DNA of 64,000 nucleotides, taken from NCBI RefSeq assembly GCF_017875645.1, contig NZ_JAGGMR010000001.1, forward strand, positions 5,146,001 through 5,210,000, given 5' to 3'. Position numbers and translations under genes: made by a program. The DNA comes from Nocardia goodfellowii. Its GTDB lineage: Bacteria > Actinomycetota > Actinomycetes > Mycobacteriales > Mycobacteriaceae. Under the pieces are notes generated by a model. It saw only the letters and a list, made by a program, of their open reading frames with translations. It had not been told where the DNA came from and ran no database searches. Shown here piece after piece: positions 33,936-42,189 of this stretch (its first letter is position 1; every line of letters starts with the position of its first letter).

Positions 33936-34954
33936 GCGTGCGCGGGATCGTAGACAGCCTTGCTGAGCGCGGCGACCACCCGGCCGGTGTTGGGGCCGAA
34001 ACTGAGCAGCACGCCGTCCGACATCTCGACGACCCGCTTGTTTCGGCCCGCCGGGGTCTGGGCGATGCCGGGGATCTTCAGCATCCCGTCGAGGCCGCCG
34101 ATGGATTTCAGGCCGTCGGTCATCACCAGCAGTACGTCGGGGGCGGCGCTGATCATGGCCTCGCTGGTGATCGTGGTGAACGGCTCCTTCAGCCCGGCCA
34201 CGGTCCCGGCGTCGCGCGCGCCGAGCGCCGCGATCAACGCGTCCGCGCCGGAGCCCGGTCCGGCCAGCATGGTGATGGCCGAACTGCGCAGGTACAGGAA
34301 CGCGATGTTCAGCGGCTTGTCGGATTTCGGCACGGCGGCCTCGGCGGCGGCGATCTCGTCCCGCGTGCGCTGGGCCAGCGCCCGACCCCGGTCGGGGACA
34401 CCGAGCGCCTGGGCGACCGCCTCGATCTGCGGTACGACGGCGGCCATGCTGCGCTGCGGGTCGAAGTAGACGACGGTGACTCCGGCCGCGCGCAGCTGCT
34501 CCCGCACGGCGGGCGCGGCGCTGGTGGAATCGGTGAGGAACACCGTGGGGCGCAGCGCCAGAATGGATTCCACGTTCAGGGTGCCGTTGCCGCCGGTGAC
34601 GATCGGCAGGCTCTCGACCGCGGGGAACACGCCGGATGTGCTGCGCCCCACCAGGTTCGCGCCCAGGCCGAGCGCGTAGACGGTTTGCAGCAGGGTGCCG
34701 TAGCGGTCCGCGGCGATGATCCGGTCCGCGGAGTTCACCGTGACCTCGGTGCCGTCGAAGGAGCGCACCGTCACCGGCAGGGCCGGGGTGGGCGGCGGTC
34801 CGATCGGCTCCGGGGTGTTGTCGGTGAGTTGGGCGGTGGACAGCCCCTGCTGCCCGGTCGTCGCGCCGCTGTCGGTGCCGCAGGCGGCCGTCCCGGCGAC
34901 CAGGAGCAGCGCGAGCACGGCGAGCAGGGCGCGAATGCCAACGGATCGACTCAT
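33932..34954 (-). CDS. hmuT: Heme-binding lipoprotein
   Basis: The 340-residue product has a lipoprotein signal (lipidated Cys25 in TAACG) and the type-III substrate-binding fold used for heme and siderophores, with ADRIIAADRYGTLLQTVYALG, NVESILALRPTVFL, IAFLYLRSSAITMLAGPGSG and LLVMTDGLKSIGGLDG. The start ATG at 34954 is one base from an iron box, and a TAGGCT -10 element seven bases upstream suggests a leaderless mRNA starting at the ATG. It is first in hmuTUV. Confidence 0.9.
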   Translation of the reverse strand: MSRSVGIRALLAVLALLLVAGTAACGTDSGATTGQQGLSTAQLTDNTPEPIGPPPTPALPVTVRSFDGTEVTVNSADRIIAADRYGTLLQTVYALGLGANLVGRSTSGVFPAVESLPIVTGGNGTLNVESILALRPTVFLTDSTSAAPAVREQLRAAGVTVVYFDPQRSMAAVVPQIEAVAQALGVPDRGRALAQRTRDEIAAAEAAVPKSDKPLNIAFLYLRSSAITMLAGPGSGADALIAALGARDAGTVAGLKEPFTTITSEAMISAAPDVLLVMTDGLKSIGGLDGMLKIPGIAQTPAGRNKRVVEMSDGVLLSFGPNTGRVVAALSKAVYDPAHA

Positions 34955-34955
34955 G

Positions 34956-34968
34956 TAGGCAAGCCTAA
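34956..34968 (-). promoter_or_regulatory. DtxR/IdeR-type iron box overlapping the hmuT -10 element
   Basis: On the minus strand, TTAGGCTTGCCTA, a near-palindrome matching the left and central part of the 19-bp consensus TTAGGTTAGGCTAACCTAA. It contains TAGGCT as a -10 hexamer and ends one base before the ATG. Iron-loaded regulator bound here would block hmuTUV. Confidence 0.6.
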
Positions 34969-34986
34969 GCCCACGGCGGCCAACGC

Positions 34987-35982
34987 TCACTCGGTGCGTG
35001 CGCTGACGTCGTCGATGGCGGCGCCGATAGCGCGCGGCAACTCCAGGGTTTCGGCCGCCATCACCCCGGTCAGCTGTCCGATATCGCGGGCGCCGACGAT
35101 CAGGGACGCGATGCCGGGACGGTCCCGGATCCAGGCCAGTGCCACCGCGAGCGGCGAGGTGCCCAGACCGTCCGCGGCGGTCACCAGCGCGTCGACGACG
35201 CGGGTGGCGCGGTCGTCGAGCCGGTTGCTGATCTCGGCGGCCGTCGCCTCGTCCGCGCCGCGCGAATCGGCGGGGACGCCGTCGCGGTACTTGCCGGTGA
35301 GGATGCCGCCCGCGAGCGGCGCCGAGGCGATCACGCCCAGGCCGTGGTGCTGCGCGGCGGGCACCACATCGGCTTCCGCGCCGCGCGCCAGCAGCGAGTA
35401 CGGGGTCTGCGCCACGCACACCGGCGCGATCGCGGCGAGACTGGCCAGCTGCCAGGCGTTGAAGCCACGCACCCCGCCGTAGCGAACCTTGCCCGAGCGC
35501 ACCGCGTAGTCGAGGGTCGCGGCGACCTCGTCCAACGGCGTGGACGGGTCCCAGGCCCCGATGTTCCAGATGTCGAGGTAGTCGGTGCCCAACTCCAGCA
35601 GGGTCCGGTCGAGCTGGCGCAGCAGTGTGCGACGTGAGGCATCGATGGTGGGCCGCAACGCTTCCGGCACGGGCTGCAACGGCTCGGGGGTCGGCAGCTC
35701 GGGGTCGGCGTGCGGGGGATCGACCGCGGGGATGACACCCGCGCAGCCGCTGATCACCAGATCGTCGCGGGAAACCAGGTCGCCCAGCAATTGCGCGAGG
35801 ATGCGCTGGGCCGCACCGCCGTTGTAGGCGGGGGAGGTGTCGACCAGGGTGCCGCCCGCCTCGGCGAACGCGACCAGTTGCACGGCCGCGGCCTCGGCAT
35901 CGGTGTGCGCACCCCAGGTGTGGGTGGCCAAGCCGATTCGGGACACCCGTAGGCCGCTGCGGCCGACCGTCCGCTGTTCCAT
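34987..35982 (-). CDS. Aldo/keto reductase
   Basis: The 331-residue product has the AKR barrel marks: RTVGRSGLRVSRIGLATHTW at the start, GGTLVDTSPAYNGGAAQRIL with the catalytic Asp and Tyr, LGTDYLDIWNIGAWDP, YGGVRGFNAWQ and the cofactor end LIVGARD. In the Asp-Tyr-Lys-His tetrad the Lys region reads DLVISG, so the Lys is replaced, and the His position reads WNIG instead of the usual H. This may alter catalysis. I used ATG 35982; a GTG at 35994 is also possible. A TAGGCT -10 lies 30 bases upstream. It sits upstream of hmuT on the same strand. Confidence 0.85.
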   Translation of the reverse strand: MEQRTVGRSGLRVSRIGLATHTWGAHTDAEAAAVQLVAFAEAGGTLVDTSPAYNGGAAQRILAQLLGDLVSRDDLVISGCAGVIPAVDPPHADPELPTPEPLQPVPEALRPTIDASRRTLLRQLDRTLLELGTDYLDIWNIGAWDPSTPLDEVAATLDYAVRSGKVRYGGVRGFNAWQLASLAAIAPVCVAQTPYSLLARGAEADVVPAAQHHGLGVIASAPLAGGILTGKYRDGVPADSRGADEATAAEISNRLDDRATRVVDALVTAADGLGTSPLAVALAWIRDRPGIASLIVGARDIGQLTGVMAAETLELPRAIGAAIDDVSARTE

Positions 35983-36198
35983 CACCACGTCCACGCATTC
36001 GTCACGGCGCCAAGCCTAAACGGCGGAACCGGTGCGAGTCCGTCGACAGGCGCGCGCCGGGTTCACCGTTTCGAGCGAGCCGCGCGCGGCCGCCGGCGAG
36101 CGCGGACCGAACCGGCCGGGCGGTCGCGGCGCGCCCGGAGCCTGTACTGTCGCTGCGAGATTGCGGCGGTACGCGCCCCTGGTGACCCGCCGCACACC

Positions 36199-36223
36199 AA
36201 TTGCCTACTGAGAACGGGCAATT
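36199..36223 (+). promoter_or_regulatory. Inverted repeat in the uppP leader
   Basis: AATTGCC (36199-36205) and GGCAATT (36217-36223), perfect 7-bp arms 11 bases apart, lie about 28 bases before the uppP start. They may form an mRNA hairpin or an operator. No terminator-like T-run follows. Confidence 0.35.
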
Positions 36224-36251
36224 CAGGCGGTAGTGACAGGAGGACGTGCGC

Positions 36252-37193
36252 GTGGGTGAGTCGATGACCTGGGTACAGGCATTAGTACTCGGTCTGGTTC
36301 AGGGACTCACAGAATTCCTGCCGATCTCCTCCTCGGCACATCTGCGGATCGTGTCGGCGGTGTTCTGGAACAAGGACGCCGGTGCGTCGTTCACCGCGGT
36401 CACCCAGCTGGGTACCGAGGCGGCGGTGCTGGTGTATTTCGCCAAGGACATCTGGCGGATCGTGCACGTGTGGTTCCGGGTGAACTTGCAGAAGCTCACC
36501 CAGCGCGGGCGTGAGCGGGTGCCGATCACCGATCAGGTGACGACCAAACTGCCCGTGATGACCGCTGATCGGATGGCCGAGCAGCAGGCGCGGGCACAAG
36601 AGGATCTGGACTACCGGATCGGCTGGTACGTGATCATCGCCACCATCCCGATCGGCGTCCTCGGATTTCTGTTCAAAGACGAGATCCGCACCGGCGCACG
36701 AAATCTGTGGCTGGTCTCGTTCATGCTGATCGCGTTCGCGCTGGTGATCGCCGCCGGTGAGCACTACGGCCGCAAGGTCCGCCCGATCGAACAACTCACC
36801 ACCCGCGACGGACTCGTCATGGGTCTGGCGCAGTGCCTGGCGCTGGTGCCGGGAGTCTCCCGGTCCGGCGCCACCTCCACCGCGGGGCTGTTCCTGGGGC
36901 TGGAACGGGAAGCGGCGGTGCGGTTCTCGTTCCTGCTCGCGATTCCCGCGGTCACCGCCTCGGGCCTGTTCAGCCTGCCGGACGCGTTCGCGCCCGCCGG
37001 CGAGGGTCTCAATGCCAGTGGCCCGCAGCTGCTGGTCGCCACGATCGTGGCGTTCGTCGTCGGTTACGCCTCGGTGGCGTGGCTGCTGAAGTTCGTCGGC
37101 AAACACTCGCTGAACTGGTTCGTCGGCTACCGGATCGTGCTCGGTCTGGTCGTGATGGCGCTGCTGGCGACCGGGGTGGTCCAGGCGACATGA
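36252..37193 (+). CDS. uppP: Undecaprenyl-diphosphate phosphatase
   Basis: UppP recycles the C55 lipid carrier of peptidoglycan synthesis in the membrane. The 313-residue product has both signatures, [17 protein letters not shown] near residue 15 and [11 protein letters not shown] near 200, with about eight hydrophobic helices. I chose GTG 36252, which has AGGAGG eight bases before it; the GTG at 36246 is too close and ATG 36264 is later. It begins the conserved actinobacterial run uppP, histidine phosphatase, DUF3090, SCO1664. Bacitracin tolerance often depends on this enzyme. Confidence 0.95.
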   Translation: MGESMTWVQALVLGLVQGLTEFLPISSSAHLRIVSAVFWNKDAGASFTAVTQLGTEAAVLVYFAKDIWRIVHVWFRVNLQKLTQRGRERVPITDQVTTKLPVMTADRMAEQQARAQEDLDYRIGWYVIIATIPIGVLGFLFKDEIRTGARNLWLVSFMLIAFALVIAAGEHYGRKVRPIEQLTTRDGLVMGLAQCLALVPGVSRSGATSTAGLFLGLEREAAVRFSFLLAIPAVTASGLFSLPDAFAPAGEGLNASGPQLLVATIVAFVVGYASVAWLLKFVGKHSLNWFVGYRIVLGLVVMALLATGVVQAT

Positions 37194-37206
37194 GTAAGGT
37201 GACGCC

Positions 37207-37929
37207 ATGACGGTGATCCTGTTGCGGCACGGCCAATCCACCTCCAACACCGCCCGCACCCTGGCCGGCCGCAGCGCCGGAGTCGACTTGACCGAGCGTG
37301 GCGCCGATCAGGCCCACGGCCTCGTCGACCGGCTCGCCGCGCTGCCGATCGCGCATATCGTGTCCTCGCCGCTGTTGCGCTGTCAGCGAACAATTTCGCC
37401 GCTGGCGGCGAAACTCGGCCTGGAACCGGAATTCGACGAGCGGTTGCTGGAGGTCGACTACGGCGACTGGACGGGCAGAGCGCTGGCCGATCTCGTCACC
37501 GAACCACTGTGGAAAGTGGTGCAGCGGCACGCCTCGGGCGCGGTGTTCCCGGGCGGGGAGGGCCTGGCCCAAGTGCAGGCCCGCGCGGTCGCCGCGATGC
37601 GCGAACACGACCGGTCGCTGGCCGAGAAAAACGGCTCTGACGTGCTGTGGGTGGCCTGCACCCACGGCGATGTCATCAAGTCGATTCTGGCCGACGCGTT
37701 CGGTATCCATCTCGACGGCTTTCAGCGGATCGTGGTGGAACCGGCCTCGCTGAGCGTCATCCGGTACACCCCGACCGCCCCGTACGTCTGGCGGCTCAAC
37801 GACACCGGAGCCGACCTGTCGGGGTTGGTACCGGCCGGTGCCCTGGACAAGGGCCCGGTTCCCGGCGGCGAGCCAGGGAATACCCCGGGTGCGGATAATG
37901 GGAATGCGGAGCGCCGAGATTCCTTGTAA
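37207..37929 (+). CDS. Histidine phosphatase family protein (phosphoglycerate-mutase-like)
   Basis: The 240-residue product has the catalytic LLRHGQSTSNTA (His8), the SSPLLRCQRT Arg, the acid in LLEVDYGDWTG and the second His in CTHGDV. It belongs to the MSMEG_4193-type subgroup found next to DUF3090 in actinobacteria. The substrate is unknown and true mutase activity is unlikely. The ATG lies 13 bases after the uppP stop. The C-terminal 40 residues are low complexity (Gly/Pro-rich). Confidence 0.88.
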   Translation: MTVILLRHGQSTSNTARTLAGRSAGVDLTERGADQAHGLVDRLAALPIAHIVSSPLLRCQRTISPLAAKLGLEPEFDERLLEVDYGDWTGRALADLVTEPLWKVVQRHASGAVFPGGEGLAQVQARAVAAMREHDRSLAEKNGSDVLWVACTHGDVIKSILADAFGIHLDGFQRIVVEPASLSVIRYTPTAPYVWRLNDTGADLSGLVPAGALDKGPVPGGEPGNTPGADNGNAERRDSL

Positions 37930-37989
37930 ACGAGTAGGCGGCGCACGTGCCGCGGATGGTCGATCAGGGTTATGTAGCAGGAGGTGCAG

Positions 37990-38574
37990 GTGGCACGAGC
38001 AATCCATGTATTTCGCACCCCCGATCGGTTTGTCGCCGGGACCGTCGGTGAGCCCGGCGATCGGGCGTTCTACCTGCAGGCCGTCCAGGAACCCCGGGTA
38101 GTCAGCGTGCTGCTGGAAAAGCAGCAGGTCAAGGTGCTCGCCGATCGGATGGGGCTGTTGCTGGACGAGGTCGCGCGCCGTTTCGGCGCACCCGTCCCGC
38201 CGCAGGCAGACGACGTCGCCGACGTGGCGCCGCTGGTCACCCCGATCGACGCCGAATTCCGGGTCGGCACCATGGGATTGGGCTGGGACTCCGACGCCAA
38301 CGCGGTCGTGGTGGAGTTGCTCGCGATCACCGAGACCGAGGTCGACGAATCGGTGGTGCTCGACGACACCGAGGAGGGGCCCGACGCGGTGCGGGTTTTC
38401 CTGACGCCGGTTCAGGCCCGGGAATTCGCGCTGCGCTCCACCCGGGTGATCGCGGCGGGCCGTCCGCCGTGCCCGCTGTGCGGGGAGCCGCTGTCCCCGC
38501 GCGGGCACATGTGCGTGCGGACCAACGGCTACAAGCGCAGCGAGACCTTCGGCCCGGCCGAGCTAGAGGAGTGA
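37990..38574 (+). CDS. DUF3090 family protein
   Basis: The 194-residue product starts ARAIHVFRTPDRFVAGTVGE and ends with a CxxC-like pair, PPCPLCGEPLSPRGHMC, typical of DUF3090, a conserved actinobacterial family of unknown function. The Cys pair could bind zinc. I chose GTG 37990, with AGGAGG five bases upstream. The stop is one base from the TTG start of the next gene. Its place in the uppP cluster matches other actinobacteria. Confidence 0.9.
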   Translation: MARAIHVFRTPDRFVAGTVGEPGDRAFYLQAVQEPRVVSVLLEKQQVKVLADRMGLLLDEVARRFGAPVPPQADDVADVAPLVTPIDAEFRVGTMGLGWDSDANAVVVELLAITETEVDESVVLDDTEEGPDAVRVFLTPVQAREFALRSTRVIAAGRPPCPLCGEPLSPRGHMCVRTNGYKRSETFGPAELEE

Positions 38575-38575
38575 G

Positions 38576-39394
38576 TTGACCGGCACACAGGGGGCCAGCA
38601 CGGCTGACGACGGGTTCGCTACCGGGGAATTGAGCGTCATCGGGCGGATCAGCACCGCCTCCAATGTGACGCTGGTCTGCGATGTGCTCGGCGGCGAGCG
38701 GGCGGTCCGCGTGGTCTACAAGCCGGTGCGCGGCGAACGCCCGCTGTGGGATTTCCCGGAGGGCACCCTGGCCGGGCGCGAAGTCGCCTCCTATCTGATC
38801 TCCGACGCGCTCGGCTGGGGCGTCATCCCGGAAACCATCCTGCGCGAGGGCCCGTACGGTCCGGGCATGGTGCAGCGCTGGGTGGACTCGGTCGACAACC
38901 ACACCGACCGCGGTGACCGCCTGGACCTGGTCGACCTGTGCCCGGCGGGCGCGGTCCCGGACGGATTCTGCGAAGTGCTGCGCGCCGAGGACGATCTCGG
39001 CAACGAAGTCTCCCTGATCCACGCCGACGACCCCCGCCTGCAGCGGATGGCGGTGCTGGACGTACTGCTCAACAATGCCGACCGCAAGGGCGGGCACGCC
39101 CTGGAGGGCACCGACGGCCACATCTACGGTGTCGACCACGGCATCTGTCTGCATGCCGAACACAAACTGCGCACCGTGCTGTGGGGCTGGGCCGGCCGCC
39201 CCATCGAGGACGAATTACTCACCGACATCGAAGGATTCGTCAAGGCACTGCCCGGCGAGGTCGCCGACCGGCTCGCGCCGCACATCACCGGCGAGGAGAT
39301 CGAGGCCCTCGGACACCGCGCGAAGGAACTACTGGCGCAGCCGGTGATGCCGGTCCCGCGCACCTCCCGGCCCATACCCTGGCCCGCGTTCTGA
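38576..39394 (+). CDS. SCO1664 family protein (PI3/PI4-kinase-like fold)
   Basis: The 272-residue product has VVYKPVRGERPLWDFPEGTL (ATP-binding Lys), LNNADRKGGHAL (catalytic loop with Asp and Asn) and GVDHGICLHAEHKLRTVLWG (metal-binding Asp and His), as in bacterial PI3/PI4-kinase-like proteins of the SCO1664 family. The real substrate is unknown. The TTG start at 38576 follows GAGGAG. In mycobacteria the next gene is usually mshC of mycothiol synthesis; here a converging LLM gene follows instead. Confidence 0.9.
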   Translation: MTGTQGASTADDGFATGELSVIGRISTASNVTLVCDVLGGERAVRVVYKPVRGERPLWDFPEGTLAGREVASYLISDALGWGVIPETILREGPYGPGMVQRWVDSVDNHTDRGDRLDLVDLCPAGAVPDGFCEVLRAEDDLGNEVSLIHADDPRLQRMAVLDVLLNNADRKGGHALEGTDGHIYGVDHGICLHAEHKLRTVLWGWAGRPIEDELLTDIEGFVKALPGEVADRLAPHITGEEIEALGHRAKELLAQPVMPVPRTSRPIPWPAF

Positions 39395-39400
39395 TCGGCC

Positions 39401-40282
39401 TCAGGTAAGCAGCGGGCGGACCTGTTCGCCGACGAAGCGGACGAAGCCGACCAGGTCGGGGTCGTCGACGGCGGGTTCGAGGATGACGGTGTCCGCGCCG
39501 GCGTCGGCCCAGCGCCGGACCGCGTCGGCGATCGCGTGCGCGTCACCCGCCACGCCCGCCTCGGCCGGGTGCACCGATTGCGCCGAACTGTTGGCGCGCT
39601 GAGTGGCGGCGAGCCGCTTCGTGGCGTCGGGACCGGTGACCGTGAGCAGGTTCGCGATGATTCGGGGTGGGCCGATCCGGCCCGCCTTCTCCCGGCCCTC
39701 GGCCACGAGTTTCCGGGCGGCGCGCAGCTGTTCGGGGCTGGTGCGGGCGGTGAGAATGGTGGCGTCGGCGATCTCGCCGGACAGCCGCAGCGTCTTGGGA
39801 CCGGTCGCGGCGGCCACCAGTTGCGGGACGGTCGCGGGCGGCCACTCCAGCGCGACCCGGTCGAGATGCACGTATCGCCCGGCGGCGGTGACCTTTTCGC
39901 CGCCGAGCAGGGCGCGCAGTGCGGTCAGCTGCTCACGGAACAGCGTCAACGGCGACTCGACGCGGGCACCGACCTGGCCCATCCATTCCTGGACGCCGTG
40001 CCCGAATCCGGGTGTCACGCGTCCGGGATACAAACGAGCCAGCGCGGCGACCTCCATGGCGGTCAACGCCACATTGCGCAACGGCACCGGCATCACTCCG
40101 ATCCCGACGCGCAGCCGCTCGGTCCGGGCCAAGATGGTGGCCGCGCTGACGGCGCTGCCGCTGAAGAAGCAGTCCTCCCACACCCACAGCTCGTCCAGGC
40201 CGCTGTCCTCGGCGGCGGCGGCCATCTCGGCGAGTCGCTCGGGCGGGACCTGAGGCAAACACACAGCACCTAGAACAGTCAC
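39401..40282 (-). CDS. LLM-class F420/flavin-dependent oxidoreductase
   Basis: The 293-residue TIM-barrel product has GLDELWVWEDCFFSGS near residue 28, LRVGIGVMPVPLRNVALTAM, RVTPGFGHGVQEWM and LVAAATGPKTLRLSGEIAD, typical of the F420-dependent branch of luciferase-like enzymes in mycolata. The substrate is unknown. The start is uncertain: GTG 40282 fits the conserved first strand (TVLGAVCLP), while ATG 40318 would add 12 residues; neither has a strong ribosome site. It is divergent from the two-component genes. Confidence 0.82.
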   Translation of the reverse strand: MTVLGAVCLPQVPPERLAEMAAAAEDSGLDELWVWEDCFFSGSAVSAATILARTERLRVGIGVMPVPLRNVALTAMEVAALARLYPGRVTPGFGHGVQEWMGQVGARVESPLTLFREQLTALRALLGGEKVTAAGRYVHLDRVALEWPPATVPQLVAAATGPKTLRLSGEIADATILTARTSPEQLRAARKLVAEGREKAGRIGPPRIIANLLTVTGPDATKRLAATQRANSSAQSVHPAEAGVAGDAHAIADAVRRWADAGADTVILEPAVDDPDLVGFVRFVGEQVRPLLT

Positions 40283-40399
40283 CGGCCCAACGTATCCCGG
40301 CACCGGAGGTTCGCGCATGATCTTTACCGACCCTGTACACGCACAGGATCTCCACACTTGCCGCAACCGGCGTGCACATGCGATGGATAGGGTTCGCTC

Positions 40400-41122
40400 A
40401 TGGAATCGAAGGGGACGGCAGCCGGCGGGGTGGCCCGAGGTAACGGGCACACAGCGCGCCGGATTCTGGTCGTCGACGACGAGGTGACCATCGCCGAGTC
40501 GGTCGCGGCCCGGCTGCGCGCGGAAGGCTTCACCGTCGAGATGGCGCACGACGGCCCGGCGGCGGTGGCCGCGGTCGAGGCGCGGGAACCGGATCTGGTC
40601 GTGCTCGACGTGATGCTGCCCGGCTTCGACGGCCTCGAGGTCTGCCGCCGCATTCAAGCGGGTCGCTCGCTGCCGGTGCTCATGCTCACCGCCCGCACCG
40701 ACGAAACCGATCAGCTCATCGGCCTCGGGGTGGGCGCCGACGACTATCTGACCAAGCCGTTCTCCTTGCGCGTGCTCGCCGCACGTGTGCACGCGCTGCT
40801 CCGCCGCATGGAACGCACCGCCGACCGTGACGGCTCGGCCATTGTGGTCGGTGACCTGCGGATCGACCTCGATCAGCGCCGGGTCTGGCGCGGTGACCTC
40901 GAAGCCCAGCTCACCCCACTGGAATTCGAGCTGCTCGCCCGCCTGGCCCGCCGCCCGCGCGTCGTGCTCGCCCGGGAACGACTGCTCGAGGAGGTGTGGG
41001 ATTGGGCCGACGCCGCGGGCACCCGCGCGGTCGACAGTCATATCAAGGCGCTGCGCCGCAAACTCGGCGCCGACCTGATCCGCACGGTGCACGGTGTGGG
41101 CTACGCGCTGGAAGCGCGGTGA
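40400..41122 (+). CDS. OmpR-family response regulator
   Basis: The 240-residue product has a receiver domain (acidic pocket VVDDEV, phosphoacceptor Asp70 in DLVVLDVMLPG, the LTA Thr, and Lys in YLTKPF) and an OmpR/PhoB winged helix (LTPLEFELLARLA, VDSHIKALRRKLG, TVHGVGYALE). It is phosphorylated by the kinase encoded directly downstream, which it overlaps (GTGA). A 20-residue Gly-rich head precedes the receiver. Its targets are unknown. Confidence 0.93.
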   Translation: MESKGTAAGGVARGNGHTARRILVVDDEVTIAESVAARLRAEGFTVEMAHDGPAAVAAVEAREPDLVVLDVMLPGFDGLEVCRRIQAGRSLPVLMLTARTDETDQLIGLGVGADDYLTKPFSLRVLAARVHALLRRMERTADRDGSAIVVGDLRIDLDQRRVWRGDLEAQLTPLEFELLARLARRPRVVLARERLLEEVWDWADAAGTRAVDSHIKALRRKLGADLIRTVHGVGYALEAR

Positions 41123-42153
41123 CCCTTCGCGCGCGCCTCGGGCGGATCTCGGATCGGGTGGCCGAGGTGCTGCCGCGTCCGCTGGATCCGGTGCGCTCGA
41201 TCAAGCTGAAACTGGCCATCCTGATGCTGGTTTCGGGTGGGGTGGCGTTCGGGTTCTTCCGTTTCCGCATCGGCTGGTTGCCGCCGCGCACCACCGTCGC
41301 GGCGTTCGTCATCGCCTTGATCACCTCCCAATTCCTCGCGCACGGCATCACTCGGCCGCTACGAGAGATGACCGCGGCGGCCAAACGCATGGCGCACGGC
41401 GACTACAGCCGGCGGGTGCGCGCGAGTTCCCGCGACGAGGTCGGGCAGCTCGCGGCCGCGTTCAATCAGATGGCCGCCGATCTGGCCGCCGCCGACCAGC
41501 AGCGCCGCGACCTCATCGCCAATGTCTCGCACGAACTGCGCACGCCCATCACCGCTTTGAACGCGGTGCTGGAGAATCTGGTCGACGGTGTCTCCGAACC
41601 GGATCCGGCGACCTTGCGCACGGCGCTGGCCCAGACCGAACGCCTCGGCCTGCTGGTCTCGGAATTGCTGGACCTCTCCAGCATCGAGGCGGGCGCGTTC
41701 CCACTGGACCGCGAAGAGCTCGCCCTCGCACCGCTTTTGGACGACGTGGTCGCCGAGGCCGAGGTGATGACCGCCGCGCTCGGCCGCGGCGTCACGTTTC
41801 GTACCGTGCTATCCAGCACGGTCTGCATACATGCAGACCGTGCACGTTTGCATCAGGTGCTACTCAATCTCCTCGACAACGCCGCCCGGCACGGCCCCGC
41901 GGGTGGTGAGGTCCGGGTACACGCCCGCGTCGAATCCGGTTCGGTCGTGATCGACGTGGACGACGACGGACCGGGCATCCCGAGCGCCGAACGTGCCCGC
42001 GTCTTCGACCGTTTCACCCGCGGCGGCCGCACCGACGGTGGCGGCACCGGTCTCGGTCTGGCGATCGCCCGCTGGATCATCGAACTGCACGACGGCACGA
42101 TCGCGGTGGCCGACCCGGGCTCCCGGATCCGGATCACGCTGCCCGCGCCCTGA
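41119..42153 (+). CDS. Sensor histidine kinase with minimal extracellular loop
   Basis: The 344-residue product has two hydrophobic segments (about 33-49 and 57-74) separated by only about eight residues, then HAMP (78-130), the phosphoacceptor His138 in ANVSHELRTP, N-box LLNLLDNAARHG, G1 VDDDGPGIP and G2 GGGTGLGLAIARWI. With so short a loop it likely senses a membrane signal or a partner protein. The GTG start overlaps the response-regulator stop. The gene contains an unusually strong palindrome at 41817-41842 and ends in a short duplication. Confidence 0.93.
   Translation: MTLRARLGRISDRVAEVLPRPLDPVRSIKLKLAILMLVSGGVAFGFFRFRIGWLPPRTTVAAFVIALITSQFLAHGITRPLREMTAAAKRMAHGDYSRRVRASSRDEVGQLAAAFNQMAADLAAADQQRRDLIANVSHELRTPITALNAVLENLVDGVSEPDPATLRTALAQTERLGLLVSELLDLSSIEAGAFPLDREELALAPLLDDVVAEAEVMTAALGRGVTFRTVLSSTVCIHADRARLHQVLLNLLDNAARHGPAGGEVRVHARVESGSVVIDVDDDGPGIPSAERARVFDRFTRGGRTDGGGTGLGLAIARWIIELHDGTIAVADPGSRIRITLPAP
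41817..41842. repeat. Perfect 12-bp inverted repeat inside the kinase gene
   Basis: CACGGTCTGCAT, two bases, then its exact complement ATGCAGACCGTG. It encodes residues around TVCIHADRAR between the H-box and the N-box. A 24-bp match with so short a spacer inside a coding region is unusual; it could form a hairpin or cruciform or be a protein-binding site. Confidence 0.6.
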
Positions 42154-42179
42154 ATCAGCGGAATCCGGATCACGCTGCC
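42127..42179 (+). repeat. 17-bp direct repeat across the kinase stop codon
   Basis: ATCCGGATCACGCTGCC occurs at 42127-42143, where it encodes the last residues of the kinase (RITLP), and again at 42163-42179 after the stop. The intervening bases hold the TGA. It looks like a small duplication of the gene end. Confidence 0.6.
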
Positions 42180-42189
42180 TAAACCGGAG

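Noticed and set aside
40332..40347. CCTGT-N6-ACAGG repeat between the LLM and response regulator genes
   Set aside because: Arms of only five bases; expected by chance in a 64-kb GC-rich window.
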